Shown here in pieces: positions 11,040 to 24,373 of a stretch of 64,000 bases of DNA (positions within the stretch are counted from its first letter, which is position 1; each line of letters starts with the position of its first letter). A program made the position numbers and the translations under genes. Under the pieces are notes generated by a model that saw only the letters and a program-made list of their open reading frames with translations, ran no database searches and was not told the DNA's origin. This DNA is from Lepas anatifera (taxonomy: Eukaryota > Arthropoda > Thecostraca > Lepadidae), in assembly GCA_034440635.1 (NCBI GenBank), contig JAOTON010001030.1, forward strand, positions 880,501 to 944,500, written 5' to 3'.

Positions 11040-13540
11040 GCTTGGATATGCCTGGAGGCTTGGAGGGAGGTGGGCCGGGGCACGGCGAAAGTGCAGTGCA
11101 TTGGTTACAATGAGTTAAATGAGGACTTGCTGTTGACATTGCTTTTCGACTGGACTTTTTAACCTACTGTAGTTGAAGTGTTCTCTCCATAATTGTGAAA
11201 AGTGCAATGGTGATTGCAACGTTTGCGGTGCAATTTGCACGGGCTGTTGTCCGATTTCACGATGGGGGTGAGAACCGAGATACACAAACGAACCCCTCCT
11301 CGTTTGCAGAGGTCAATTGAGACAACACCAGGGAATAGTCTCACAGCACGCACACGCACACGTGTCGCATGTTCTTTTTATCGTCAGTTGAGCTTCAAAC
11401 TGGATGCTGTAAAAATGGATATGCGAATTGGTGTAGAAACGCGGGTAAACCTGCTTATAGCTGATGCGGCATTTGGACTTGGGAGTTTCACTGAAAAAAT
11501 GAACGAGCAGCTCACTGATCTTTACCAAGTAAGTAAGTACACACAGAGTGACAAAACGTGAGGAAGGTTCTTTGGAAAAATAGTTCATTGAGATCGATGT
11601 AACACCAATTCCGTGAAAAACTCGGTCCAGTCATGTACCAAACCAAAGTTTCGTATATATTCTGTAGGATTCTGATACGATTGTGCTGGTGTATGAACAA
11701 ACATATCGCCCGGGCGCGATATAGCCCAGTCGCTGAAAGCGCCCTTAAACACCAATACACACAAACATATCGCCGTTGAATGTGATCGATTTCGTCTCCA
11801 TGGTTACATGCATTGGCGCACCCAAGGGGAGGGGGTGGTTATATACAAGATAACCGGAACTATAGCAGCATTTGGGCGGGAAAAGAGGGTTTGATTTTAC
11901 AAAAAACTTTGACCTTGACCTGTGACCTTGACCCTGAGAAGCTTAACGATAAAGTTATAGCATAACATACGCCATACTAAGTAATGCCATCTGACCGGAA
12001 TACTCGTATGACGTAATTTGGAAAAATAGGTGGGGGCACTTAAGGGCCCCCTCCACTGCATGTGTTAAGCGAGGGTTCAATAACGTCTTCAATACCAAGC
12101 GTGTCGTGCTTATACTGACTGCAAATGAACTAGAACATCTATGCAAAGCCCCTTTATTATCGTATAAACATGTAGTTATTTTTGTTGCTGACCTAGGGTC
12201 AAATACCTGACAGTCATGTCCGCTGTGGTCAGGTCTTGACGTTTATATATTGTCCACATAATCTGTGGGGAAAGAGCTTTCGATTGATGCCAAAATTATT
12301 TATCTGGTGTTTATATTTCCTCGGTTATTGAATTACGTCCCCACTTTGGGCTGCGTTAGAACATTGTGGGCCGGCGAGAGACCATACTCATTTCACCGAA
12401 CGATGCTAGTGGGTCCAGAAATTCAGACACTCTCTTAAATGAGAGATGGCTTCCAATCATACGCCGAGTTTGTTCTTAAGACGTGTTTTCACACTCTACC
12501 TTTACATGTAGAAATATGTTAGAACCCAGCTTTTGGCATATTTCTATATTACTTTCATAATATGTGGAATTCCATGTCAGTGAAATCAGTGTCATATTCA
12601 GTGAAGTTCCAAATATTGATCACAGACTTGCTATAAAGATCCATTTACGGCGGTTCCGCAAGGCAAAATCGCATACAGTAACTACACGAAGCCTGGTGGA
12701 AAAATTGAACGAAAGATGTCGTTACGGCGGCCGTGTTGCTTCATTGGTGGAAAGATTATGCATATCCCTGATGTAAAGAAACAATTTCAGAGTTGGATTT
12801 TGACAAAAACAATTGATGCTTGTTTGAACGAGCTAGGGGGGATGTGATGTGTGTTGCAGCCATTGGCCCCATTTCGGCCCAATCGCGCTCTGCAATGGAC
12901 GACTTCTCGCCCGAAGTTTCCGGTCCACAGGTAGTTGCATGCTGGTTCACTCACTAGCATGGTATTTTCAGCGAGTGGGCGAGGCTAAGGGCTTATGACC
13001 AATCAGATTACTGCAACCATATGGAAGGTATTCCTTCACGGTTTGAAATAACGCAGTAACCCCTTTACTTTGAACTTTGAAGCTTGTGGAAATGTTTTGG
13101 GTGAAATTAGATATGCCAATAGTGGTTTCTCAGCACGCTCTACAAAATCTGCTGTCTCAGTTCAAAACCCATTATAACAGTGAGACGCTCCCTTTAGGCC
13201 GTGAGGAAGAGCGGAGTGGTGGAAGCGTGAGAAGAAGGGAAGAGGGGAGTGGGGGAGCGTGACATGATCTTCCAATCTGACAAAAAATGCTGATGAAAGA
13301 AAACAAGTTTCACACCACCTTCTAAGAAATCACGTACCATCTGAACTGGCGCAGAAAGCATTGGACATCGACGCGGAGCTGAGGGCACTGCCCGCAAACC
13401 AAAACATAGAAGGGGAGGAGGCAAGCGCCCTCTCAGCCTCCCGTTTCTGCGCATATGGGCCTCAAGAGACGGGGGGCAGATCCGAGGGGTGGGGATAGTG
13501 GGGGCCACCACCCCTTTGTGCCGAGCTTAAGCAATGCAAA
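11040..13540. other. No gene recognised
   Basis: Contains a short TGACCTTGACC motif cluster (11905-11935) and an open frame at 11214-11561 that ends near a GTAAGTAAGT donor-like site but shows no known domain. No supported gene. Confidence 0.35.
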
Positions 13541-13549
13541 AGCTTTCCC

Positions 13550-14640
13550 AGTGATGTTTGATGGGCAGTTCTGGGGTACCCAAAACGCCACTTGAATTTT
13601 GGTCTAGGCGACCCGAGGTTTGGTTCGGGAGGCCCCAAGAGTTTCTAATGGGGCCCTTATGTGTTGGTTTCGGGGGGAGCCCAATCGTTTATCTGGGGCC
13701 CCCAAGAGTTGGTCCCGGGCCCCTTACTATATAAGCACGTCAGAAATGTGCCTCACATGTCAATGAACTTGAAAATACTTCAAGTTTAATAAGGGAAAAA
13801 TTGCGGGCCCCCGAGCAGGGAGTCTAAGACCTATATCCGCCTCATTGGCGGGTCCAGGATTTCCTGAAAGTAGCGTATGATAGCATCGGGGTCCCCACCA
13901 TTTTTTCATTTAATGAACGTCAAATATTTGCAAACTGAAGTTTTTTAGACGCACGGGCGGGTTCAGGATTCTTCAAGGAAGGAAGGGGGCGGATACAAGT
14001 CGCGGAGGTCCCCGCTTGAGACCCCCGAAATTTTTATTTGTTGAACGTGAAATATCTGCAACTAAATAATTTGCGAGGCACTATTTCTAACGTGCTTAGA
14101 AAGTTGGATATTTCCGAGGGGTTCCGAGGCCAACTGTTGAGGACCCGCGGACCAGCCCTTGGGGGCCCCTAAACCAACATTCGGGTGACGTTTGGGTTTC
14201 CCCGGAACGCCCATCAGACATCACTGGGGGACCCGTGCGGTGGGTCCTTTGCAGTGCTTAAGCTCAGACGAAGAGGGGTGGTCGCCCTCACCGCCCCCCC
14301 GCCCCCTTTGGATCTGCGCCTGACTTTGGGGCTCCCGAGAACAGCTCTCGGGGGCACACCTGAGGTCAACTCTGCCCCCCCCCCGAGACGAACGATTGGG
14401 AGCCCTGAGAATAACGATCGATTTGGCTCCCGAGGCCAAACCTGGGGGCATGGGCACTCACGAGGCGAAGTCTGGCGCCCCTGAGACCATCACTTGGTGA
14501 GTCCCGAGGCCAACTCTGGGTTCGCCCGTGACTATCACTCGGGATAAAACTGAAAACTCGGATCCCTGAGATCAATTAAACGGCACCCCAGATCAATTAT
14601 TAGGCGCCCCCGAGCCCCTCATCCGGGAGCCGATAAAGCT
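13550..14640. repeat. Degenerate GC-rich array, GGGGGCCC(C)TGAGACC-type
   Basis: Irregular units of about 30-50 bp built around CCCGAGGCCAACTCT, GGGGCCCCTAA and GCGCCCCTGAGACC. Periodicity is poor but the vocabulary recurs throughout. It resembles the array at 50150-50905 and is probably an older relative. The open frames across it are composition artefacts. Confidence 0.5.
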
Positions 14641-14644
14641 CCTA

Positions 14645-17600
14645 AAATCAGCTTTCTGAACCAGATAACGTGTTCTGGCGTAGGCCATTCATTATTGATG
14701 ATACTTTTCTGCTGCCAGACGTATACTTATTGGACGCTTGCCGTTGGACTAGAGGTACAGACTAGGAAGAGGTGCTTATCAATGTTGAATTAGATTAATT
14801 ACTCCAAGCGATGGGCTAAGGTCAGGCTATATGCACAGGGCTCGTATTTTTAGGTAGGTAATGAATTATTGATGATGCTTTTATCTAGCCAGATATATAC
14901 TCATTCGAAGCTAAAAGTTGGGCCAGAGGTACAGGCTGGGGAAAAAGGTTTATTAATATAAACTAGATCAATTTATCTCATATGACGCATTTAGGTTAGG
15001 GATAAAACCAACTTCTTGCTTAACGTTGCTTGATGGGGCTAATTTAGGGATAATTTGACCCTAACCACTGGATGAATTTTCATTTATTCAATTCCACATT
15101 TAAGGTGGTTATCATTTCTGGCTAGTAGAACTGTGAATCGGATTGTGCTGCAGTCAGCTGACGCCGATTTTATTTACTCCGACCAGCGAAATAAACAACC
15201 GAGCTTTCGAGTTGATTAAGGGTGCGTTACCCTCGACATGCACCACGACATGACCCATCAGAACTAATACCCTGTTTCCCCAACAACAGATGTCAGGTCA
15301 TTCGTTCATTCATCCTGATACACAGATCGCCCGCGTGACACGTTGGTTGTAAACTGTAAGTACGCTGCGCATTCCACGCATTACAACCCTTCAGGTGACC
15401 AAGAACCGCTGCGGGCAAGGTCAGACGCGTCGCAGTAACAGGTGCTCTCGCAGAGGCGGGCCCAGTATTTTTCCGAGGGCAGGCTGCTATTGGGTAAATG
15501 TCTTGATTTCTCTAAATGAGAAAGCGGTTGAAGCTCGCACCATTGTCACCTGGGATGGACCAAAGCTAGCCAAATGGCAGTTCAAGCATGGCTGTGGATT
15601 GGCTACGCTATTTGCGCTAGTTAGCAGCTAGTCAGCGGTAGGATGCGCGCCCATTTCCTTCTTCCCACTGCGGCCACTTTCCTGACCAAATTGTATGTTC
15701 TTGGCCTGCATTGCGTCGGTGGGTCGTCATTCTCCGCGCGTACACACACATGCACATACACATGACACATGGGCCAGGTGCCCGCATTTGTGACCGCCTT
15801 GGCGTATCTTAGGGATCCCCCGCCTCGTAGCGGTCATGGAAAGAGGTTCACTGACTCACTCACCCACCGAACCCTGAGGCACGCAGCTCTATGTGTTTAC
15901 CCAAGTATTTATTGTGGAACATTTTTCTGGTGCTCGGAGAAGGGATAGCGTTCTACCCCTGATCATGTGCGGAGTTGTCCTCACTGTGATCGAGAGGTGT
16001 TTCTGATTATAGGATAGTTTGTGTTGTAATCGACAATACACTTGTACGATCTCAATCCCGTTCATACCCTTCCTGACCACATCAGCTCGACATAAACCGA
16101 AGCTTTTGTAATGTATTGGAAGCAATTTCCCAAGTTATAGGCCCTGACCTAGGACAGGATCAAAAGATGATCTAAGCAAGAGACCGTCCATAAAGTACCT
16201 AAGGAAAAATAGGGTGTGGGAAGGCAGCAACTTTTTTGTTAGACGTTACAACAGGGCGTAAGAAAGTATTACCATGAGGGAGGGGAGTTAAAATTATAAG
16301 AACACATGTTACGTAATTTATGGATAGGCCCTCAGCTCTGACTTATAATTAACACTGATATGATTCAAATGAGTCCACACAACATTATCATTGGATGTTG
16401 GAATTTTTATGTGACCGATTCTGGAATTTTTTGTGTGACCTTTTTATGAGGAGAGGAGCCGTGAGAGGTTCGTGTGAAAATGTGTCCTGATGTCCAAACA
16501 ACCCTCACATACCTCCAGTCATGAGGCAATAGTTCCCTGATGTTAAAAGCTAAAGGCATGTTCTTGCAAAACCCGCACAATAAAAGTTGTATAGTCTGTA
16601 CCGATTTTCAAGAACTGAACGACGTTTCTGCAATACTCGGAAGCATTAGGGGTGATGCAACACGACTTCCCCGCGAAATTTCAGTGGGGTGTCATCGGCC
16701 TTTCAAGCAGTATTGTGATCATTTCAGGGAAGGCTCTAGTTCAATTGGACGAGAAAATATCCTCTTGCTGGAAATTTATAGATTCAAGAATGACTTTTAT
16801 GGAGTTTAAAGGACACAAAAAATACCGTAATATGTCAGGGGAGCAAAAATGTTTATAAATCACAGCAAAAAGAGGAATAAATGGTTATTTTGCTAAAGAA
16901 ATTCCAAAGTGGCAACATCAGCAGCAAAAATATTGCATTGGGCTTGAGCTTCAAGCACCGAGGGTTTTCAAGACAGTTTACTGTTTGAAAATTTGAAACA
17001 TTGAATGCGATAAAGCTGATGGACTAAGGAACGGGACACGCAAGTCCTCACATGGTCACCCCAAAGTGGGAGAATCAATCGCGGATCCAGGGGTGCAAAG
17101 GAGGCACGTGCCTCCTTCTTTCGACCCTCGGTGCCCCCTGAAATGGTCGCGGCGCCCCTCTGAAAGATCAATGGCTCCCCCTGAAAGGTCGCTAGTCAGC
17201 AGCCTCGGCTATAACAGGTGCTGGCAGAATATGACACAGAAATCTGACTCACACAATTGTTTGCCTTTTCTTATGAGGAGTGTACTATGGGGACACACTA
17301 GTTGAGTGAATTTCTGCTCTGTGGTCGTCGTCGTCATTTTTCCACTCTGCTCCCGGGACATCGCCGCTTTCTTTTCACTCTGAAAGTTCTTGTCATTCCA
17401 GTTCATGGCGGCCAGAAATTTGTCTTACTGATATTGGTAGAGCCTAATGTTCTGCCGTTTGTATTCCTCTGACACGAGAGTGTCATCCTTGACCATGGCG
17501 ATGGAGGCACAATGATCAAAATCTTAGAATGCTTAGTAGAGAATGACACCCAGGCGCTCTGAATTTCCCATTCACTTTTTTCGTTCTCACTTTTGGACCC

Positions 17601-18670
17601 ACTTTTCTAGTGGATTTATTTTGGCATAATTCAATAATCCTAGTGTATAAAAATCATCTAGTGTGGAAGGAAGGAAAATTTGGATGAAAAATGCGCAAAC
17701 TTTAAGTAAGGGATGCAATCGAGTTTAAACTAACTCCTACAATATCACACCGTTTGGATTTGCCACTCGCCTACCATATTTTCAAACGTGAATTTTACAC
17801 TCAGTATCCCAGTGCAAAACCATTTTTTGAGACACTGCGGAGTGGGGCGCTGCGACATCCCAAGGATTAACCAGCATACTAAACGCGTCTTTCATTTTTT
17901 ACTGTCACCCTCCCACTCTCGTTCTTTGTCAGTAAAGTCTTCCATCCAGCAGCCGTCGCAAATTCCCCTTGCAGTTATATTCCGTGAACGCCATGGCTCA
18001 AAACATATTCACATTTACACTTGCACTGGTAGCAGTGGCATCTCCACAAAGGCGACGATGTTCCTGCTGCTGGTAAGGTCGTATTTTAGCACCTCTCGCT
18101 TTGTTGGAAGTTTTGCTCTGCTGAGGCAGGATGATGGGCAACAAATGGAGAAGGCTTCTACAGATCTTAGCTGACCGTGGGGGATAATGTTTTGGGTTTT
18201 CACTCGTTGGAACAGCTCTCTCGCGGCGGCTTTTGCTTCTAGTGATCATAGGCCAATCGATTTCTAGATGTCTCCAAAAATCGATTACTTGGGTACATAA
18301 AAGTACGAACAGGATTCGGGCGGGCTAATTCGGCTTAAACCTCCCTCAAGATCGTTCCCTGTCACCCGCCTCTCCTTGCTATTGCACTCAGCTCACGTCG
18401 GTAAAAACACCGTGTTGGGTCAGCTAGGCTATTTGACGCAAATCAGATACAATTTAACAACGTATTCTTCCTTTGTACTTTAACCCGCGCCCCACCCAAC
18501 CGACAACCCGTTCACGTTTAACCGCTCGGTGCCACCTTCGCCCCACCGGGGGGCCATCGATGCCCCCTCTAACTCCGAAAATATGGGGGTTAGCGCAAAT
18601 CTGCAAAGTGCATTAGAAAGCTGGCGTGAATTCAGTAAGAAATTACTTTCACATGTTTTAGCGCTCAGGT
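14645..18670. other. No gene recognised
   Basis: Two related segments of about 100 bp (around 14670-14780 and 14855-14960: AATTATTGATGATACTTTT, CAGAGGTACAG) suggest a decayed direct duplication. 17075-17190 is a GC-rich GGATCCAGG-type transposon fragment. Short open frames at 16540-16858 and 17788-18174 carry no recognisable domain. Confidence 0.35.
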
Positions 18671-18675
18671 CAATG

Positions 18676-19470
18676 GCTTGACCTCCAGAGGTCAAAGTAG
18701 GTCAAAATCGGCTATTTTCACCAAATATGCAATGCTTAAGCAATCTTATGCCATTAGAGCTATTGAGATGTGATAAAATCCATTGGATAGGAAATGCCAG
18801 ACCTATATCCGCCATGTGGAACGTTATGACCTTCCGCAAGTGTTTTGACCTCCAGAGGTCACCTCGTGACCTAATATGACCTGAGGTCACGAAAGGTCAG
18901 AAGGTGACTTTCCGTATATTAAATGAAAGCCAGTGACGAAACATACACGATGGTGTTTGATTCAGCGCTCAAGCTTATGTAGTTCAAACGTTATTTTCAA
19001 AATACTGTTCTGTTCTGTTCTACCGTGTATTGACCACAATCATCAGTTGATTATTTTGTATGTGTCCGTGTTTATACATCTCAAAAGAAGAAATTTGACT
19101 TGACCCCTGGTGACCTTGGATGACCTTGGAGAGGTCAAAGGGCAAATATGGCCCCTGGAATCCGTGAAAGGGTGTCCAAGAACGCTTCTCTGATCAAGCT
19201 GAGCATTTTCAATCGTTTTTGTGACTTTTAGATCATAAGACAGCTTTCCCCATGCTTTTTCAATAGGAGAGGTCACCTCGTGACCTAACCTCAGGTCACG
19301 AAATCGAAAAATCCCTGATATACAGCTTGTAGACCCTGGAGGGGTCATGAACTGTTGGAACTTTCAAATCGATCGACTTCGAAATGTAGCTCTTACAGAG
19401 CTCTAAAGTTGAAGTGAGGTGACCTTGGTTGACCTCGTTTGGTGACCTGAACTTGGGTGACCCGGGGTAA
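18676..19470. promoter_or_regulatory. Cluster of AGGTCA/TGACCT half-sites
   Basis: About 18 copies of AGGTCA or its complement (some with one change) in 800 bp. TGACCT-CCAG-AGGTCA occurs twice exactly (18679-18694 and 18846-18861). TGACCT-G-AGGTCA is at 18877-18889. AGGTCA-CCTCG-TGACCT is at 18856-18872 and again near 19270. AGGTCA is the known half-site of many nuclear receptors. No gene is seen beside it, so it could equally be a decayed repeat whose unit happens to contain AGGTCA. Confidence 0.4.
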
Positions 19471-19474
19471 AACA

Positions 19475-21320
19475 AATTCAGGGCTGGTGGGGAAAATGAT
19501 ACAGTGAGAGGTAGAGCTCTCAATCGCGGTGCTACGCCCCGTCGTTTTTCTGCTATCCCGGAAAAACCTTAAGAGGGTCATCGATGCCCCCGGTGGGGCG
19601 AGGCTTAATTATATTTAGAACGCCCTATTCTATCAAAGTTATTTGGAAAATACACCCACGTAGCTTTCCGGTAAGATTTTTGATGAGCTGCGAATATGAA
19701 ACATTTACTTCAGGCTGACTTTCGACCGCAGACGGTGACCTGATTGCGACGAAATTTTGACCGGATGTCCAAAATGATCCCAATCATGAAAAATTTTCGG
19801 CGGCATTTTTAAACAAAAGTGTGCAAACTATAAAGTCATATTGCTTATCAAAACACTAACTCAGCAACATTTCATATCTTAGTAGATTCATGAAGGCTCA
19901 CATTGTCCAGTTGCAGAACGTTGTGCGCCATCCATCGTCGGCCAGGCAGGTCGCAACTGGCCAGAAAGTAAGAAGGACCATACAACTTGAGCTTCCAACT
20001 CTGACACTACATTTTCCACAGCAAAACGGAAAGCTAACCAGATTCTGACCCATTTTTGCTGCCAGTTAAGTAAAGTAGAAAATTCCCTGTGCCGCCAAAT
20101 TCGTTAAAAACGAATTATAAATTTTTCCTGGAAGTGAAATGGCCTAGCCTCAGGAGAGGCTCTGTTTGTGATTTCAGCCTTTTAGTAACCCTCACTGGTC
20201 CACAAGAGCACGTAAGACTTGAAAGAAAGGACGTGATTGAAATGTGGTGACCAGACGGAATGAGCTTCCGAGCGAAAGCAAGGAATTGAACGCAGGAATG
20301 CATTTTACAAATTACTACTTTGTGCTGAATCTATTTTGGATGCCATGAAGAAAAACTCCACCCGTCGGATCTATGGGACCAATTGGAACAAGTATCACAT
20401 CGAGAGATTCATGATTTTCCGGCATTGTTGCATAGGCATAAAACCGCATCCATGACGGTGACGGAGTAGGGTATTCACATAAGTGACTATTTTGGGGTTC
20501 AAAACATAACACCATGTTGTAGCCATCGGCTCAGTATGATCCTCAGTCCCTCTGATAATGCTATGATTTATTAGTCAGTCACATAATTAGATAATTACAG
20601 CAATCTTAAAGTAAAAATCCAGGTAGAATTCGCAAAGCTCCATTCATGTTTTTAATGAGACTCTTAGTATGGGTGCCGAAAGCGGGGGGACGCGTCTCCC
20701 CTGTTGGCAAACCGGGGGATGTCCCCCAAAATTTTTGGGTCAATCGTCATTAATGCTTTCAAGTACCGAATATGCTCAAAATACGCCTCCTCCGGTCAGC
20801 AGCAGCCTGGGTCCGTCCCCCCTGCGAAAATTTCGTGGCGGTGCCCCTGCATCTTAGGAAATACAAATGTGTGATAACTGAAAATTGTTGTCCCAATTTC
20901 TTACTCCTACCCAATTTTAAAATTGTGTTATTCTTTCATGGTGTGTTTTATAGCACAAAAATAATACATAGTTGTTTTGATTTAAAACACCAGTCCCATT
21001 AAAAAATCCGAATTTTGCTATGGCCTAGCTTCGGCTGTTTTCGACCTAAAAATCACCCCCTGAGCAAGGCTCCCCTGTACAGGTAAACACTCCCGTCTGA
21101 CTTCATATTTATTCTGGGGAACGTTTGCAAGCCCAAATCGGCTATTTTCGTCTCATTACCACAATATTATTTTATAAAAACAAGTTGTTATTTCTCTGGG
21201 TAATGGAATACAGAAGTTACCGAAATATCATCAATCATGATTGGATAATTGGTCGGGTGAAGTCTGATGCCTTCGAGCTCAGTTTGGTGATTGTAAAAGC
21301 ACTGATCATGGTTTTTGAGG
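19475..21320. other. No gene recognised
   Basis: 20670-20850 is a GC-rich segment whose right end (complement CAGGGGCACCGCCACGAAAT) resembles a hAT-type MITE tip; its left end is unclear. The rest shows nothing I can support. Confidence 0.35.
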
Positions 21321-21323
21321 GAC

Positions 21324-21351
21324 AGCAGTGCCGGCTAGATCCGGCACTGCT
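21324..21351. repeat. Perfect hairpin, 11-bp arms
   Basis: AGCAGTGCCGG, six-base loop CTAGAT, CCGGCACTGCT. No flanking T-run or gene suggests a role. Confidence 0.8.
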
Positions 21352-21481
21352 CAATGAGACGTCCTTGTCCACTCAGCAGGGCCTGAGCAGCTGGATCATG
21401 TCCCCAGTCGGCTGCCACGTGACTGGCGCGCGCCCGGGGCGCGGAGGCACCGGTCACGCCGGTAAACAGGTGTTCGTGTGC

Positions 21482-21626
21482 CAGTGGCGTGGCCAGGGAT
21501 GACCAGGCTATAGTCTCTCCTTTTGTTGAATATTTCCTATCCACGTTCGTGAATGTATTCACTTTGACTTCAAACTGCAGATTCTCTGCTACCAACTACC
21601 TTGATGAATTTCTGGCTATGCCACTG
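21482..21626. mobile_element. 145-bp MITE, CAGTGGC(G/A)T(G/A)GCCAG ends
   Basis: Starts CAGTGGCGTGGCCAGGGAT and ends in the complement of CAGTGGCATAGCCAGAAAT. CAGTGGCGTAGCCAG-like tips are common in hAT-type MITEs. I see no 8-bp target duplication. Confidence 0.5.
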
Positions 21627-22234
21627 CTCCTGTCCCATTCACCAAAGCATGAATGAACAGACCTACCACAGCGGCCACTCATGCGAATCCGGTACTGCCA
21701 GTGCCATCTATTGGGAAAGTTTTTTAAAACTTTAAATAACTTTTTCGCCGAGCCTTTTTTATTTTAATTTTGTATGGAAATTGTATAGAGGAGACAGCCG
21801 CAAAACTCTGTTGTTTCCGTTTTTCCAATTTTTACCGTGAATTTTTGGAAAACGCTTTTAAATTTCAGCTTCTCATATCTTTCTTATAAGGCAAAAATTA
21901 AAAAAAGTACAACAGCAGAGTTGTGGAGACTGGCTCCTAGAACATAGGCCCACCCACACTCTTTCAATAATTATATCTTGTAAGAAGTTATTCAAGCCTT
22001 AAGTTTGAGAAATTTGAAAAAGAAAGTCAAATTGTACAAAAACTAGAAATGCATCAGGCCTGAAAAGCAAATGCCGTAAGGATACACTTGTTATCTACTT
22101 ATGGCGAAAAAATCACGACGATAGCCTCGTTACTTTACGAGATATATCACGAAGTATATCTCCCATAGGGTTAACATTGATAACGCATCCTTAAGTAGCG
22201 CTCCTTGGCTTTATGAAACTGACGAGATAGTTGT

Positions 22235-22469
22235 TTGTTGTGGAAGATCAATCACATTTTCTCGTCGTTTCTAAAACTAAAATACCCTAAAGCATTTATC
22301 GTGAGATGTCTTTTGAAGGCAAAAAAGATTAGGAACTCAAGAAAAACAAGAGCAACGCCACTGAGAACTATTGTAGGACCGAAAACATCTCAACACGGAA
22401 TACTAGAAAGGACACTGAAACAAGCAGAGATTAGCTTTATTGCAAGCCCAGGCTTGAAAATAGGAGACC
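22235..22469 (+). pseudogene. Penelope-like element, left half (RT C-terminal part)
   Basis: The open frame reads as the C-terminal, thumb-side part of a Penelope-like reverse transcriptase (YPKAFIVRCLLKAKKI, then GILERTLKQAEISFI, then GLKIGD). It is interrupted after the Asp codon by the 8-kb element at 22470. Its continuation resumes in the same frame at 30552, so the interruption is a single insertion. The N-terminal catalytic part upstream is missing or decayed. Confidence 0.6.
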
Positions 22470-22554
22470 CAGGGGTGTAATTTTCTATCTCTTTGGGGTG
22501 CCTGAGCACCCCCAATCCTAATTCGAGCACCCCCAATCATGTGCTGAGCACCCC

Positions 22555-23967
22555 CAATACATGTGCCGCCCCTGGCTTATCACCGCTACTCTGAAGAGTG
22601 TCACCCTACCCCATCACTGCCACCCTGATTCGTGCCGCCCCTCACAAGTTTTTCCCGTCCCGGATTCATTACTTCCACTCTGACTGGTTCCGCCTCTAGC
22701 TAATCATTGCCACCTGACTGATCATTGCCCCTGATTTATGACGCCACATCACGCCGCTCCCGCCCGATCACTGTCGCCAGCAATTAATCACTGCCGCCCC
22801 CTCCGGGTGGTTACTGCCGCCTTTTGTTCATCACTGATCAGCTGGCTGATCACTGACACCCTGGCTTATTACTGCCGCCCCTGGCTAAACACCCCGGTTT
22901 ATTTTAACACTCATATACTTGCCCTCCTGGTAAGTCACTGTCGCCCACCGAATCATCTTTGCCGCCCCCGGCTGACTGCCGCCCCTCGTTCACCACTGCC
23001 GCCCCCTGGCTGATCATTGCCGCCCCTGACTGATAACTGCCGCCCCTTGACTGCTAACTGCCGCCCCTGGCGGATAACTTCCGCCCCTGGCAGATCAATG
23101 CCGCCCCTGGCAGACCACTGCCGCCCACTGACTGATAACTGCCGCCCCTGACTGATCACTATCGCCCCCTGGCTGATCACTGGCGCCCCTGACTGATAAC
23201 TGCCGCCCCTTGGCTGATCGTTGTCGCGCCCTGACTGATTACTGCCGCCCCCTGACTGATCATTGCCGCCCCTGGCGGATAACTGCCGTCCCCCTGGGCC
23301 GATCATTGCCGCCCTCTGACTGAAAACTTCCGGCTCTTGGCTGATAACTGCCGCCCCTGGCTGATCACTGCCGCCCCTTGACTGAAAACTGCCGCCCCTT
23401 GGATGCTAACTGCCGCCCCTAGCTGACTACTGCCGCCCCTGGCTGATTATTGCCGCCCCTTGGCTGCTAACTGCCGCCCCTGGCTGACCGCTACCGCCCC
23501 TGGCTGATCATTGCCGCCCCTGACTGAAAACTATCGGCTCTTGGCTGATAACTGCCGCCCCTGGCAGATCACCACCGCCCCCTGCCTGATAACTTCCGTC
23601 CTTGGCTGATCACTGCCGCCCCTGGCTGATCACTTCCGCCCCTGGCTGATCATTGCCTCCCCGGCGGATTAATAAGTGTCACCCCCTGGCTGATAACTGT
23701 TGCCCCTGGATGATAGCTGCCGCCACTTGACTGATTAATTCTGCCCCTTAACTGCTAATTGACGCCCCAGGCTGATCACTGTCGCACCTTGGTTGATAAA
23801 TGCGGCCCCTGAATGATCACTGCCGCCCCTTGTTGATAACTGCCGCCTCTGACTGATAACTGCCGCCCCTTGGTTGATAACTGCCGCCCCTGACTGATAA
23901 CTGCAGCCCCTGGCTGATAACTGCCGCCCTTGACTGATAACTGCCGCCCCTGGTTCATCACTGCCGT
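22555..23967. repeat. About 20-bp minisatellite (TGCCGCCCCTGGCTGATCAC), block 1
   Basis: Roughly 70 degenerate copies of a 19-21 bp unit, most regular between 22960 and 23960. It starts directly after the terminal GAGCACCCCCAAT segment of the 8-kb element. The long minus-strand frames rich in Gly, Ser and Gln here are repeat translations. Confidence 0.9.
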
Positions 23968-23975
23968 CTCCCGGG

Positions 23976-24365
23976 CAGTGGCGGATCAGGGGGGCAAAAA
24001 GGCATTTGCCCCCAAACGGAAAAGCTCGGGGCAAAAGTATGTTTTTGCCACCCCCAAAGTGATCGACCTCCTTTTTTTCCCCGACTCCTTTTTCGTTTAT
24101 AAGCAAGATTTTGGTGCTTCAACTCTCAACTTCAAACAGAACCAGTTAAGTTCAGTGTAAATATTGGGCCTTCGACTGGAAAAAGTATCTCGAGCCCATA
24201 TTTTCTTCCCGTAACGTTTTTTTTTTGCTTTTCGCCTCAAATACGCAAAATCCTACCGGTAAGTGATATTGTAGCACAGCTTTCACGGCGTGACGTTTTT
24301 TTTTGCTTTTCGACTTTTTTACTTTGGTTTTCCCTCCCAAGCCGACCGGCTAGATTCGCCACTGC
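23976..24365. mobile_element. 390-bp hAT-type MITE with 8-bp target duplication
   Basis: Begins CAGTGGCGGATCAGG and ends in the complement of CAGTGGCGAATCTAG. CTCCCGGG flanks it exactly on both sides (23968-23975, 24366-24373). Interior is AT-rich with T-runs. It sits at the junction between the minisatellite and the LINE 3' fragment. Confidence 0.8.
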
Positions 24366-24373
24366 TCCCGGGG

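Noticed and set aside
11214..11561. 115-codon frame ending next to GTAAGTAAGT
   Set aside because: No recognisable domain, overlapping frame of similar length on the other strand, and no partner exon could be identified.
16540..16858. Two overlapping frames of 89 and 68 codons
   Set aside because: No motif or similarity I can name. Likely chance in AT-balanced sequence.
22953..24106. Minus-strand Gly/Ser/Gln-rich frames
   Set aside because: Products of the 20-bp minisatellite in the 8-kb element.
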